Notes under the pieces: generated by a model
The model's input: only the letters and a program-made list of their open reading frames with translations
The model's database searches: none
Told to the model about the DNA's origin: nothing
Part shown: in pieces, positions 25,201 through 33,589 of the stretch
Layout of the letters: the number at the start of each line of letters is the position of its first letter
Position numbering within the stretch: position 1 is the first letter of the stretch
DNA from: Rossellomorea vietnamensis
Lineage (GTDB): Bacteria > Bacillota > Bacilli > Bacillales > Bacillaceae_B
Length of the DNA stretch: 64,000 bases
Assembly (NCBI RefSeq): GCF_008180415.1
Contig: NZ_VTEI01000007.1
Location: 254,989 to 318,988, forward strand
Direction of reading: 5' to 3'
Translations under genes and position numbers: made by a program

Positions 25201-26207
25201 TATTGACCCTGCCTTCCATTTTCTTCTTTTGCTGCTATTCCAGCTGTTGCAGCTTTGATACTTTCCTCGTACCATCTCAGTCTATTTTCCAATTTGACTA
25301 TTAAACCGTTTACCCACTGAGGCTGCCCGGAGTCAATGACCACGTCCAACGATTTTTTCAACTGTTTAAACATGATCAAATTATGCAGTCTCAGAAACAT
25401 AGGAATCTTTAAAACTTCCTCATCAGACAGTGTGCAGATAAGGCGGTACCCCTCTATAAACAGAAGGAATTCCCTGCTTTTAAGACTGCTGTCCCTTTCG
25501 AAAAGGTCTCTTAGAGCAAAGCATATATCCGCTGCGTACCATCCTGCCACACTGCTTTCAAAATCTATGAATTGCGGATGGCCTTCTTGCCAGATGATAT
25601 TATCCAATTCAAAATCAAAGTGAATTAGCCCGTATATATCATCTTTATGTTGAAGCTTCAACAGCCATTCTCCGAGAACTTCCTCTTCCATTTGAACTGC
25701 TGACGGGAGTCCGGGAACTGTTATATTCAACAAGTCTTCCATTTTACGAATATCTTTTAAGACACCCGATTTCTTAGACACCTGATGAATGCTTCCCAAT
25801 GCTTTTCCCCAGGCTATCCATTGCTTATCTCCCATTTTTTCCATTTCATGATGAGATCCCTCAATAAAATTCAAAGCCACAGCATGAAAAGTGCCCCATT
25901 CTGTCTGCACTTCTTCTATGAACTTGCTATTGACCGAGAGGATTGGTATATTCACCGCTATGCCATTCGCACTTAAAACATCAAGAAACTGAAGTTCCCT
26001 TTCCAGTCTTTCCTTGTCCCCAGCAGGTGTGATCCGCAGGATAAAAGAGGAATTTCCTCTTTTGAAAGAATAAACGAAATTACTGCTGGCTCGCATAAAT
26101 TTTACAGAACCCTTTTCGTATTCCCATAATTCAAGAGCATTGGTAACCCACTCTTCTTGAAAGGGCGAGTGCAGGAAATCCCGCATTAAAGAAAGTTTCA
26201 TCATCAC
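25200..26207 (-). CDS. Aminoglycoside phosphotransferase-family kinase
   Basis: A 335-residue APH/choline-kinase fold enzyme. The catalytic loop HFDFELDN (196-203) has the Asp and Asn of Brenner's motif, and IDFE (214-217) replaces the usual metal-binding DFD/DFG. The N-lobe has FILRITPAGDKERLERELQFL with a likely ATP-lysine-equivalent arginine. Substrates in this family range from antibiotics to homoserine and sugars; neighbouring genes do not settle which. It is followed directly by the SnoaL-like gene. Confidence 0.85.
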   Translation of the reverse strand: MMMKLSLMRDFLHSPFQEEWVTNALELWEYEKGSVKFMRASSNFVYSFKRGNSSFILRITPAGDKERLERELQFLDVLSANGIAVNIPILSVNSKFIEEVQTEWGTFHAVALNFIEGSHHEMEKMGDKQWIAWGKALGSIHQVSKKSGVLKDIRKMEDLLNITVPGLPSAVQMEEEVLGEWLLKLQHKDDIYGLIHFDFELDNIIWQEGHPQFIDFESSVAGWYAADICFALRDLFERDSSLKSREFLLFIEGYRLICTLSDEEVLKIPMFLRLHNLIMFKQLKKSLDVVIDSGQPQWVNGLIVKLENRLRWYEESIKAATAGIAAKEENGRQGQ

Positions 26208-26269
26208 TATTTTCCTCCTGTTTCGCAGAACGGAAAGAAGTCAGGAGCACCGATTTCAATTCCAATGCA

Positions 26270-26345
26270 TAGGCTCGCAGTTCAGTTACGGCGGGTAAAG
26301 ACCCTCGGGCGCTGAAGCTGACGGGAGAACATAGTTAAGAGCTGT
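26270..26345. repeat. Relic of the 126-bp repeat family
   Basis: The words GACCCTCGGGCGCTGAAGCTG recall the right end of the 126-bp unit (CCCCGAGGGGCTAGGCGCTGAAGCTGG). It sits in a gene-free gap after the kinase gene start. Weak. Confidence 0.35.
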
Positions 26346-26381
26346 CCAACCAGATGCAGTATATGAATTTCAATCATCTAA

Positions 26382-26417
26382 AAAGAGGCTGCCAATCAAT
26401 CCGACAGCCTCCATTCC
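26382..26417 (-). terminator. Terminator downstream of the DUF3231 gene
   Basis: On the minus strand, GAGGCTGTCGG / CAGCCTC followed by TTTTT. It closes the unit containing the DUF3231 gene and the small ORF at 26433. Confidence 0.8.
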
Positions 26418-26432
26418 AGAGCCAAAGCTATG

Positions 26433-26507
26433 TTATCTCCATGAAAAGGAGAACTCATACAGGATATCGGTGTTCTTTCGTTCTAGTTTAGATTTATTCG
26501 ATACCAC
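26433..26507 (-). CDS. Candidate micro-protein, 24 aa
   Basis: GTG start preceded by AAAAAGGAGG at 7-8 nt spacing, encoding MVSNKSKLERKNTD then ILYEFSFSWR and a stop, 16 bp before a clean terminator. The basic first half and aromatic second half, with a near-perfect ribosome binding site between a gene and its terminator, suggest a translated small ORF. No family is recognised. Confidence 0.45.
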   Translation of the reverse strand: MVSNKSKLERKNTDILYEFSFSWR

Positions 26508-26576
26508 AATATCAGCCTCCTTTTTAGTATAATTTCCCAACAAATCTATTTTATCTTAAATGTAATATTTTGTGTA

Positions 26577-27590
26577 TTATTTTTTCGTCTGCCTGCGAAG
26601 TTTCTCACGATTCAATGTCTGCGGAGGTTTTTCAAACCAGCCCTGCCTGATCATGAGTTTAGCTCCCTCATCTGCGTATTTTCCAAGGCCTATGAGCAGC
26701 CTTTCATAAAGCAGTGCTATATCCTTTCTCATAGAGGAGGCAAGCGCCATTCCGTAATCACCCATGCCAATTGAATTCAGCGCCGATATTTGAAACATCA
26801 TGAGTTTATCTGAAAAAGGACTTTTTGTGGAGGAAGTAATCGTCGAATCCCATGTGGAAGGATAGGAACAGTCGTCTGATTTTAAACAGGCAATGAACTT
26901 CTCATTATGTTCTTTGGAGGCATCATACCCCTTTTTAAAGTAATCTGACACCTTCCTTGAATGAGCTACCTGGCCGAATCCCATAAGCAGGGTCTTGGCA
27001 ACATTCGATACTTCTATATTTGTGCCAAGGTGGGCAACTTCCATTGCAAGCAGGGGCCGCTTCTCTCCAAATATTCCTCCCATGAAATCAACATCTGTCA
27101 CATACTCGACCCTCTCTGGATAAGCCATGTATGGTGATCTGATGAACACGCCTTTTTCCAGCATGATTTCAGAAACTCTGTCAAATAATTCGTTGGACTG
27201 CTGCAGCCACTTGCTGTACAGATCCCTGACATCCCTTCTTGCCAAGACGCCTTTCGCAAGAGAATAGGCATTCAAACCGCTTCTACCGACATGGTGAATA
27301 TATCTCAGGTAAGTTACATCCGAAAACAGCTTGGGGGCTTCAGAATTAACATCATTCTTCCCAAATCCATTCGGGATAGGCAGTTCTTCTTTAATAAAAA
27401 GCGCATGAATGACTTCGATATGTTCTTTGGCAATATCTAAAGCAAACTTGATAACAGGGTCAATCCCCTTATCATCCGTTGTTTTCAGGAAATGGTGCAG
27501 AATACAGTAAGCCATCGTGTCAGCCATATATGTATTCCAAAGCATGGCGATTTCAGCTGATGTTAGATCAGTATGATGATTATTTTCCAT
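26577..27590 (-). CDS. DUF3231 family protein
   Basis: A 337-residue protein made of two similar halves (about 1-165 and 170-335), each a four-helix, ferritin-like bundle: both contain an SAEIAMLWNTYM-like opening, a helix with KEHIEVIHALF or SRKVSDYFKKGYDASKEHNEKF, and a YSKWLQQSNELF/YERLLIGLGKYADEG helix. It belongs to the DUF3231 family, which is common in spore-forming Bacillaceae and has no known activity. The start is ATG at 27588-27590 with GAGGTGACC upstream. It appears monocistronic or linked to the micro-ORF downstream. Confidence 0.85.
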   Translation of the reverse strand: MENNHHTDLTSAEIAMLWNTYMADTMAYCILHHFLKTTDDKGIDPVIKFALDIAKEHIEVIHALFIKEELPIPNGFGKNDVNSEAPKLFSDVTYLRYIHHVGRSGLNAYSLAKGVLARRDVRDLYSKWLQQSNELFDRVSEIMLEKGVFIRSPYMAYPERVEYVTDVDFMGGIFGEKRPLLAMEVAHLGTNIEVSNVAKTLLMGFGQVAHSRKVSDYFKKGYDASKEHNEKFIACLKSDDCSYPSTWDSTITSSTKSPFSDKLMMFQISALNSIGMGDYGMALASSMRKDIALLYERLLIGLGKYADEGAKLMIRQGWFEKPPQTLNREKLRRQTKK

Positions 27591-27721
27591 AAGGTCACCT
27601 CGTCGGACTCTTTTCATATTATTATTATTGCCGGCAACACTCGTTAAAATGTAAAATTTCTTCCAACCCCTCCAATAGACCCGGATATTTATGTATACTC
27701 CAGCCGTTTTGCTCGAAATAG

Positions 27722-27762
27722 TTATAAAAAAAGCTGTGTCTGTCGTGGGACAAACACAGCGT
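27722..27762 (-). terminator. Terminator downstream of yhgE
   Basis: On the minus strand, GCTGTGTTTGTC / GACAGACACAGC followed by TTTTTT. It lies about 260 bp after the yhgE stop; array F is between them. Confidence 0.75.
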
Positions 27763-27869
27763 CTTTATGAAGTTCTTCATTTTCAGAGAAGTTTCTGGCT
27801 TCTTACGATAACCATTCTAGTGACTAAAAACATTGTTCTTCCTGTTCAAAGAGAAGAAACCTTTTATGA

Positions 27870-28010
27870 AGAAATCAAAAGTCCTCTTGAGGCCTCTCAT
27901 CCTTGTTTTTGAGATTCCATGGGTCTCTAGAAGCCCGTTTGAGGCCCTCTTATCTTAGATTTTTCGCTTCCTTTGGTCCTCTTGAAGACCTCTCCTCGAC
28001 ACCTCTATCT
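27870..28010. repeat. Tandem array F, about 52-bp period, degenerate
   Basis: GAGGCCTCTCAT (27889) and GAGGCCCTCTTA (27941) are 52 bp apart; GGTCTCTAGAAG (27921) and GGTCCTCTTGAAG (27975) are about 54 bp apart. Two to three diverged units rich in GAGG/CCTC words lie just downstream of yhgE. Confidence 0.55.
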
Positions 28011-28023
28011 ACAGTATTCTTAA

Positions 28024-30231
28024 CTAGTTATGGGTTTCTACAATCTCATTGCTATACGTCTTCTTGAAGTATCCTGAGAAGTATACGGCAGTAAATGTAA
28101 TAAACACTAGAAAATAAACGGCTAAGATGCCTGTGTTCTGCCACATGAAACTGAAATCACCGCTTGAAATGACTGCTTTGAAGGCCGCTACCGAATAAGT
28201 CATCGGAAGCAGGGCACTTATCGGCTGAAGCGGTGCAGGGATCAGTTCAAGAGGGAACGTACCGGCACTTGTGGTCAGCTGCAGGATCAGGATAATAATG
28301 GCTGCAAACCTTCCAGGGTCTCCTAGGATTGTGACCAAAGCCTGGACCAAAGCAATAAATGTAAGGCTGGCAGCAATGGACACTGCAATGAATAAAGGTA
28401 CACTTTGAACTTCTATTCCTAACCCAAACAATAAGATGCTGTCAGCGATCAAGGACTGGATAACACCAAATACGATCAAAACCGCAAGCTTCCCTCTGAA
28501 CCAGGCGAAACCTGAAGCAGGTATAGCGGCAGGTTCACGGAGCGGATAGACAATCGAAATCAATAATGCCCCTACAAACAAACCTAAGGAAAGGAAATAT
28601 GGAGCAAAACCAGTTCCGTAATTCGGCACATGGTTCACCGCCTCTTTCTCCACTTCAACCGGCTCTGCCACCATATCCGAAGTTTCTTCGGTGGTTTGGA
28701 TTGAATTCGCCTGTTCATCTGCTTTTTTCATTTCTTCCTTGAATTCGGCTGTTCCCTTATAAAGGGAGTCGGTACCTTCTTCCAGCTGGGCTGAACCTTC
28801 TGCAAGGTCCTGAGATCCCTGAGTTAATTTACCTGACCCATCCTGAAGCTGCGCTAAGCCATCTTGTAAATCAGATTCTCCCGTTGAAATTTGTTGAGAG
28901 CCAGTTACAGCATCTGAGAGACTTTGATTGGCTTTGGAAAAGTTTGAAATGAAATCTGACTGTCCTGCAGCCAATTCTTTTGTCCCTTGGGAGAGTCCTG
29001 AAGCACCTTCTTGCAGCTGAGCTAATGCAGTGTTCAATTCAGCACTGCCTTTGCCAAATAGCTGAAGACCGTCTTGAAGCTGAGAGGCACCAGACTGTAA
29101 TTCAGAAGCACCTGTGGTTAATCCGGCTGTTCCAGTTTCAAGATTGCCGCTTCCTGCTTTCAACTTTTCTAATAGAACCTTAAGCTGAGCACTCTTCTCT
29201 TCAGATAAAGATTCCAGCACCGGTGTCAATGCCTGATCAAGAGTGGACATTCCCTCGCTGAGTTCGACAGCACCTGAATGAACTTCGGAAGCCCCTTTTT
29301 CAAGAGAGGCCGCTCCGTCAACGACATTACCAGCTCCACTCTTTAATTGTTCATTGCTGTCCAAGAGCTTTCCAAGCCCTGCTGCAGCTTGACCTGTACC
29401 ACTTTCGAGCCGGTCAGCTCCTGCAGCAGCTTCCTCTGAACCCGCCTGCAGCTTTTCAGCTCCTTGATAAAGCTCGCTGTATCCGCCCGAAATCCTGCCG
29501 AGCCCTACAGACAGCTCTTTCGTTTTAGCCGCAAGTTGATCTGCCCCGCTTTTAACTTCGGATAAACCACTATCAAACTCGAGATTTTTCTTAGCCAGCT
29601 TCGTAAGGTTTTCCTTAATGTCAGTGGCACCAGTAGAAATTTTTCCAGAGCCTTCATTAAGCTCATCAGCCGCCTTGCTTGCATCTGCAAAGCCCTGGCC
29701 CATTTTATCAATGTTTTCAAACATCGTTTCAGCATAGGTCTCTGTGACACTCTTCGATAAGCTCGCTTTTATTTCTTTGATAGCAGTATCCCCGATTTGT
29801 GCTGACAGAAAGTTAAAGCCCTCGTTCGGCACATATTTCAAAGAAAGCTTTTCAGGGTGTTCATCCAGCAAGGTAGTTGCATTTCCTGAAAAATTTTCAG
29901 GGATTTCAACCAGCATGTAGTACTCCTGTTGCTGCAGGTTTTCATATCCCTCATCGTTGTCGACAAATTGGAAATGAAATTGGCTGCTATCCCTCAGCTT
30001 CTCTACCAATTCATCTCCGAGCTTCATATCTTCTCCCTCAAAGACTGCTCCACTGTCATTATTGACGACAGCTACAGGCAGATCCTTTAACTGGCTGTAT
30101 GGATCCCAAAACGCCCACAAGAACATTCCGCTGTACAAAATTGGAATAAACATGACAGCAAGAATCGGAATGAGCAGTTTCCGATTTTTAAAAATGCTTT
30201 TCATTTCTGCTAAAAATAATGATGATTTCAT
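28024..30231 (-). CDS. yhgE: YhgE/Pip family membrane protein
   Basis: A 735-residue membrane protein. One N-terminal membrane segment (about 17-40) is followed by a large extracytoplasmic region whose middle (about 190-520) consists of repeated heptad/11-mer elements of the pattern L-x-x-G-x-x-x-L-x-x-G, as in YhgE/Pip proteins. Five to six membrane segments at the C-terminus (about 550-730) resemble ABC-2 type permeases. The family includes the phage infection protein Pip and the EsaA type VII secretion component. It is paired with the TetR gene yhgD, as in B. subtilis. Confidence 0.92.
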   Translation of the reverse strand: MKSSLFLAEMKSIFKNRKLLIPILAVMFIPILYSGMFLWAFWDPYSQLKDLPVAVVNNDSGAVFEGEDMKLGDELVEKLRDSSQFHFQFVDNDEGYENLQQQEYYMLVEIPENFSGNATTLLDEHPEKLSLKYVPNEGFNFLSAQIGDTAIKEIKASLSKSVTETYAETMFENIDKMGQGFADASKAADELNEGSGKISTGATDIKENLTKLAKKNLEFDSGLSEVKSGADQLAAKTKELSVGLGRISGGYSELYQGAEKLQAGSEEAAAGADRLESGTGQAAAGLGKLLDSNEQLKSGAGNVVDGAASLEKGASEVHSGAVELSEGMSTLDQALTPVLESLSEEKSAQLKVLLEKLKAGSGNLETGTAGLTTGASELQSGASQLQDGLQLFGKGSAELNTALAQLQEGASGLSQGTKELAAGQSDFISNFSKANQSLSDAVTGSQQISTGESDLQDGLAQLQDGSGKLTQGSQDLAEGSAQLEEGTDSLYKGTAEFKEEMKKADEQANSIQTTEETSDMVAEPVEVEKEAVNHVPNYGTGFAPYFLSLGLFVGALLISIVYPLREPAAIPASGFAWFRGKLAVLIVFGVIQSLIADSILLFGLGIEVQSVPLFIAVSIAASLTFIALVQALVTILGDPGRFAAIIILILQLTTSAGTFPLELIPAPLQPISALLPMTYSVAAFKAVISSGDFSFMWQNTGILAVYFLVFITFTAVYFSGYFKKTYSNEIVETHN

Positions 30232-30256
30232 TTTACATCCTCCTGGTATGAATAAT

Positions 30257-30279
30257 TGACTATTTTGGACACATAGTCA
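30257..30279 (-). promoter_or_regulatory. Possible YhgD operator upstream of yhgE
   Basis: TGACTAT and ATAGTCA, 9 nt apart, form a perfect palindrome in the 69-bp gap between yhgD and yhgE. TetR proteins typically bind such sites. Assignment to YhgD is inference. Confidence 0.45.
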
Positions 30280-30300
30280 CTTTTAAGCAAAAAGAAAGAA

Positions 30301-30876
30301 TTACCTTGGAGATAATCCTTCAAATATATACATTTCGAACAGCTTCGCTATCTCATCTTTATCAAGGGGTTTGTGCTCTTGTTCCCAATCAAATATGAGG
30401 GATACATACAATTGGAGCATGATGAAGGCGGTGACTTCGGGATTGCATGGCCTGATCTCACCCTTATCGACCGCTTCCGTTATCTTCACTTTAATATAGG
30501 AGATGATAGCTTCTTCCAATCGCTTCCGGACTTCAATGACAGCAGGTGTCCCCATTTCCCTTTCTTCCTGGAAGAGTTTAATGGTCAGCTGATGTTCTTT
30601 TCTAAACTCGAGTATGCGGAACAGGGCTGCATGGACATTTTCATAAAAGGAATGATCCGGGTCGATTACTCCCTCTGCCGCCTCTTTCATTTCTTTAATA
30701 AGAGACCCTGTAATTTCATCAAAAAGCTCTTCTTTGTTTTTGAAAAAATTATAAATTGTTCCCTTTCCAACATTCGCAAGCTTGGAGACTTGATCCATCG
30801 TGGTAGCTTTATAACCAAACAATGAGAATGATTTTGTGGCAGCATCTATGATTTGTTTTTTTCGGTCTATGGACAA
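30301..30876 (-). CDS. yhgD: TetR-family regulator YhgD
   Basis: A 191-residue TetR repressor: N-terminal helix-turn-helix at about 10-55 (IIDAATKSFSLFGYKATTMDQVSKLANVGKGTIYNFFKNKEELF is the full family pattern) and a ligand-binding C-terminal helical domain. It is transcribed just upstream of yhgE, so it probably represses both. Two palindromes, one at each promoter side, are candidates for its operators. Confidence 0.93.
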   Translation of the reverse strand: MSIDRKKQIIDAATKSFSLFGYKATTMDQVSKLANVGKGTIYNFFKNKEELFDEITGSLIKEMKEAAEGVIDPDHSFYENVHAALFRILEFRKEHQLTIKLFQEEREMGTPAVIEVRKRLEEAIISYIKVKITEAVDKGEIRPCNPEVTAFIMLQLYVSLIFDWEQEHKPLDKDEIAKLFEMYIFEGLSPR

Positions 30877-30891
30877 AGAACCACCTCTTTT

Positions 30892-30922
30892 TGACCATTT
30901 GACTAAATTAGAATTTTGGTCA
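30892..30922 (-). promoter_or_regulatory. Possible YhgD autoregulatory operator
   Basis: TGACCA and TGGTCA frame an AT-rich spacer that also contains TTTGACTAAATTAG. It lies 16-46 bp upstream of the yhgD start. It shares TGAC...GTCA with the site before yhgE. Confidence 0.4.
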
Positions 30923-31073
30923 CCTTTGATGTCATTACTTTATCATAACCTATAACAAATAACAAATGGAATTTAAATTTAGTCTGCATGCGTTCATGCC
31001 ACCTATTAGAATAGGGACAGGCAGAAGAAGAATATATGTTAAATAAGGTAGGATTTTCGAAAGGAGAGTCATC

Positions 31074-32489
31074 ATGAATATACATGTGGTTCAAGGAGGA
31101 GATACATTGTGGTCACTCTCTCAAAAATACAGGGTGCCCATAAACCAGATATCAGCTGGAAATCAGCTTAAAAACCCAGACCAGCTGGTCATCGGGCAAT
31201 CGCTTTTCGTTCCACAACCGGAACAGGAGTATATTGTCCAGCCAGGCGATACGTTATGGTCGATCTCTCAACGCTTAAGGGTGCCATTCACCACCCTCGT
31301 CCGATTTAACCAACTGTCTGACCCTTCACGGTTATTTGTCGGCCAGCTGCTTCTTCTTCCTTACCTAGAATACACAGTTAAAGCCGGAGATACTCTTTAT
31401 GCTATCGCTAACCGCTACGGCTTCACGGTAACAGAGCTTGCATCCCTGAACAATCTTGCCAACCCATCCGCCATCAATGAAGGACAAATTATCAGGCTTC
31501 CCAGAAAACAGCCCGAAATTGAAGTGAATGCCTATTCCACAAGGACGGGCTCAGAAGGTGTTGGTGAAGCTTTAAACCTTGGACCTTATTTTACCTACCT
31601 AACTCCTTTCACCCATTCGATTACATCGGATGGAGGCATCACTGAATTAAATGATGCAGACCTGATCTCTGCGGCAAAATCCAACAATGTTGTTTCTTTA
31701 CTGACTCTGACTAACTTTGCCAACCGTACATTTGATTCAGACCTTGCAGCTGAAGTTTTAAGAAGTGAGGAAAAGCAGGAAACCTTGATCAGCACTATAC
31801 TCGCCAGAATCAGAGAGAAAGGATATGGAGGCCTTAACATCGATTTTGAATATGTATATCCCGAAGACAGAGAAAATTATAATACCTTCTTAAGAAGAAT
31901 CGTGGCGAGACTAAGGCCGGAGGGGTATTCGGTATCCACTGCCCTCGCACCGAAAATTAAGGAAGACCAAGTCGGCTTGTTGTATGAGGCTCATGATTAC
32001 GAGGCTCATGGCGAAATAGTTGATTTTGTTGTATTGATGACCTACGAGTGGGGCTGGGCAGGCGGCAGACCTTGGGCGATAGCTCCCATCAGTGAAGTGA
32101 AGAAGGTACTTGATTATGCCGTGACCGTCATTCCCCGCAGCAAAATTTTAATGGGTGTCCCGCTATACGGAAAAGTATGGAAAATCCCATGGGTGGATGG
32201 AACTTTAGCAAGAACCATCTCACCGCAGGCAGCAGTTGAACTGGCAGCGTCGGAAAATGTAAGCATTCAATATGATGAAACCTATCAATCTCCTTTCTTT
32301 ACCTATACCGATGACAGCGGCCAGGAAAATGAAGTGTGGTTTGAGGATGCGAGGAGTATTGCTGCCAAATTCCAGACGGTAAAAGATTATAATCTCAGAG
32401 GAGTAAGCTATTGGGTCCTCGGCAGCGCATTTCCGCAAAACTGGCTGGTCCAGCACGCGACCTTTTCGGTGAAGAAGTATGGAAGATGA
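31074..32489 (+). CDS. Three LysM domains plus GH18 hydrolase (spore cortex/coat type)
   Basis: A 471-residue protein with no signal peptide, typical of spore-surface proteins. LysM domains are at about 3-46, 52-95 and 98-143, each with GDTLW/Y and GQ(S/L/I) marks; they bind peptidoglycan. A GH18 domain follows (about 155-465) with the catalytic glutamate at residue 259 in LNIDFEYV, MTYEWG and WVLG at the barrel end. This is the layout of YaaH/SleL-type N-acetylglucosaminidases acting on cortex during germination. A GGAGAG ribosome binding site precedes the ATG. It is divergent from yhgD. Confidence 0.9.
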   Translation: MNIHVVQGGDTLWSLSQKYRVPINQISAGNQLKNPDQLVIGQSLFVPQPEQEYIVQPGDTLWSISQRLRVPFTTLVRFNQLSDPSRLFVGQLLLLPYLEYTVKAGDTLYAIANRYGFTVTELASLNNLANPSAINEGQIIRLPRKQPEIEVNAYSTRTGSEGVGEALNLGPYFTYLTPFTHSITSDGGITELNDADLISAAKSNNVVSLLTLTNFANRTFDSDLAAEVLRSEEKQETLISTILARIREKGYGGLNIDFEYVYPEDRENYNTFLRRIVARLRPEGYSVSTALAPKIKEDQVGLLYEAHDYEAHGEIVDFVVLMTYEWGWAGGRPWAIAPISEVKKVLDYAVTVIPRSKILMGVPLYGKVWKIPWVDGTLARTISPQAAVELAASENVSIQYDETYQSPFFTYTDDSGQENEVWFEDARSIAAKFQTVKDYNLRGVSYWVLGSAFPQNWLVQHATFSVKKYGR

Positions 32490-32589
32490 GTGAAGGCTGC
32501 GGTGACTGCTGCATCTTTTTGTTTTGTTTTTTTGGAGCCTTTTTTGTACATTTTCGCATTCTTAATGAAGACATATCTATTGGGTTTGA

Positions 32590-32795
32590 TTTGGGACATT
32601 TTCTCTCTATTCACACAAGTTCATGGGCCCATTCAGCTCGCTTAGGGACATCATCTCAGCTATTTACTTGAGTTCATGTAACCATTCCGCCCGCTTGGGG
32701 ACATCTTCTTCTCAGGTATTTTCTTGAGTTATGTATCCATTCCGCTGCTTGGATACATTTTCTCTTCTATTTATAGAAACTCATGTAAGCTTAGG
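32590..32795. repeat. Tandem array D, 52-53-bp period
   Basis: Four units with GG-(G/A)-ACAT words at 32593, 32645, 32698 and 32751. Each continues through a TTTTCTT/TTTACTT stretch to TTCATGTAACC or TTATGTATCC and ATTCCGC. The layout closely follows array B at 61.3 kb (GGTACATC ... TTTTCTTCTTTTCATGTATC). It lies about 100 bp after the LysM/GH18 gene. Confidence 0.8.
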
Positions 32796-32850
32796 CGGAA
32801 AACGCATCAAAGAAAAACCCTTAATGCCCTAGACCACTTAGTTTAATTAT

Positions 32851-33044
32851 AAGGCTGTTTTCGCATATATTGTTGCTCTCGGAAAAATCCCAAGAGCATG
32901 CTTTTTCCCCGGAAACTAAGAGTTTTAACTCTAATCGGGGAAGAGCAGCTCTTTTCTTTTCTTTTCGGTTTTGCCAAATTTCATCTTTGTTATAGGGCTA
33001 TTTTTTTAGAATCAAATAGCAACAAAGTTTACGAAAAGAGCCTA
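32851..33044. repeat. MITE-like repeat, complete copy
   Basis: Ends AAGGCTGTTTTCGCATATATTG and CAAAGTTTACGAAAAGAGCCT; inside are GGGGAAGAGCAGCTCTTTTC and CGGAAAAATCCC-like stems. One of the best-preserved members of the family. Confidence 0.85.
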
Positions 33045-33589
33045 TTATAAACTGGCACCTGGATTGATCCTGATACCCAAATCCATTAGTTGATTTAAAA
33101 CGGTCAACTAAACCGAAGCTTGAAGTTCAACCTGTATATACACTACTGCTGCTGCACGAGGATTAGTAACCTTCATAATCTATTTAAATGTTTTTTTCAA
33201 TGTTTACGCCCTCAGTTTAGTCTCCATAATTTCATTAATTTCACATTTCCATTACATCGAGACTGGCCCACCTCTTCTGCAACTTCATCCAATTACTTCC
33301 CCAATCAAACGTTCGAATTCTTGTCACAGATTCACCAAGCACCTCAACCCCAGCCCTATCAAGCTTTCATAGGGTTTTCATTTAAAAATGAAAGATTGTA
33401 AAAATCAACCTTACTTTTTTTGTAACAAATTGAACAGCTTTCATGTGATATTATTCACTTACTAGAAGGCGCGACTATGATAAATGCGCTCTTCTGAAGC
33501 ATATATAAATTTTTTTCTGGAAGTTTGTGAAACACTGAACAAATTTTGAACAATTTGTGACATTTATAAAAAGAAGGTGAGGAACAGAG
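33045..33589 (+). promoter_or_regulatory. qox upstream region
   Basis: A 545-bp gene-free stretch. Near the gene, TTTGTGAAACAC at 33524 and TTTGTGACAT at 33554, plus TTGAACAATTTGTGAC, resemble the TTTGTGAAT words recognised by ResD or the TTGTGAA half-sites of Rex. GAAGGTGAGG serves as the qoxA ribosome binding site. Regulator identity is inference. The remaining stretch (33045-33480) shows no gene. Confidence 0.35.
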
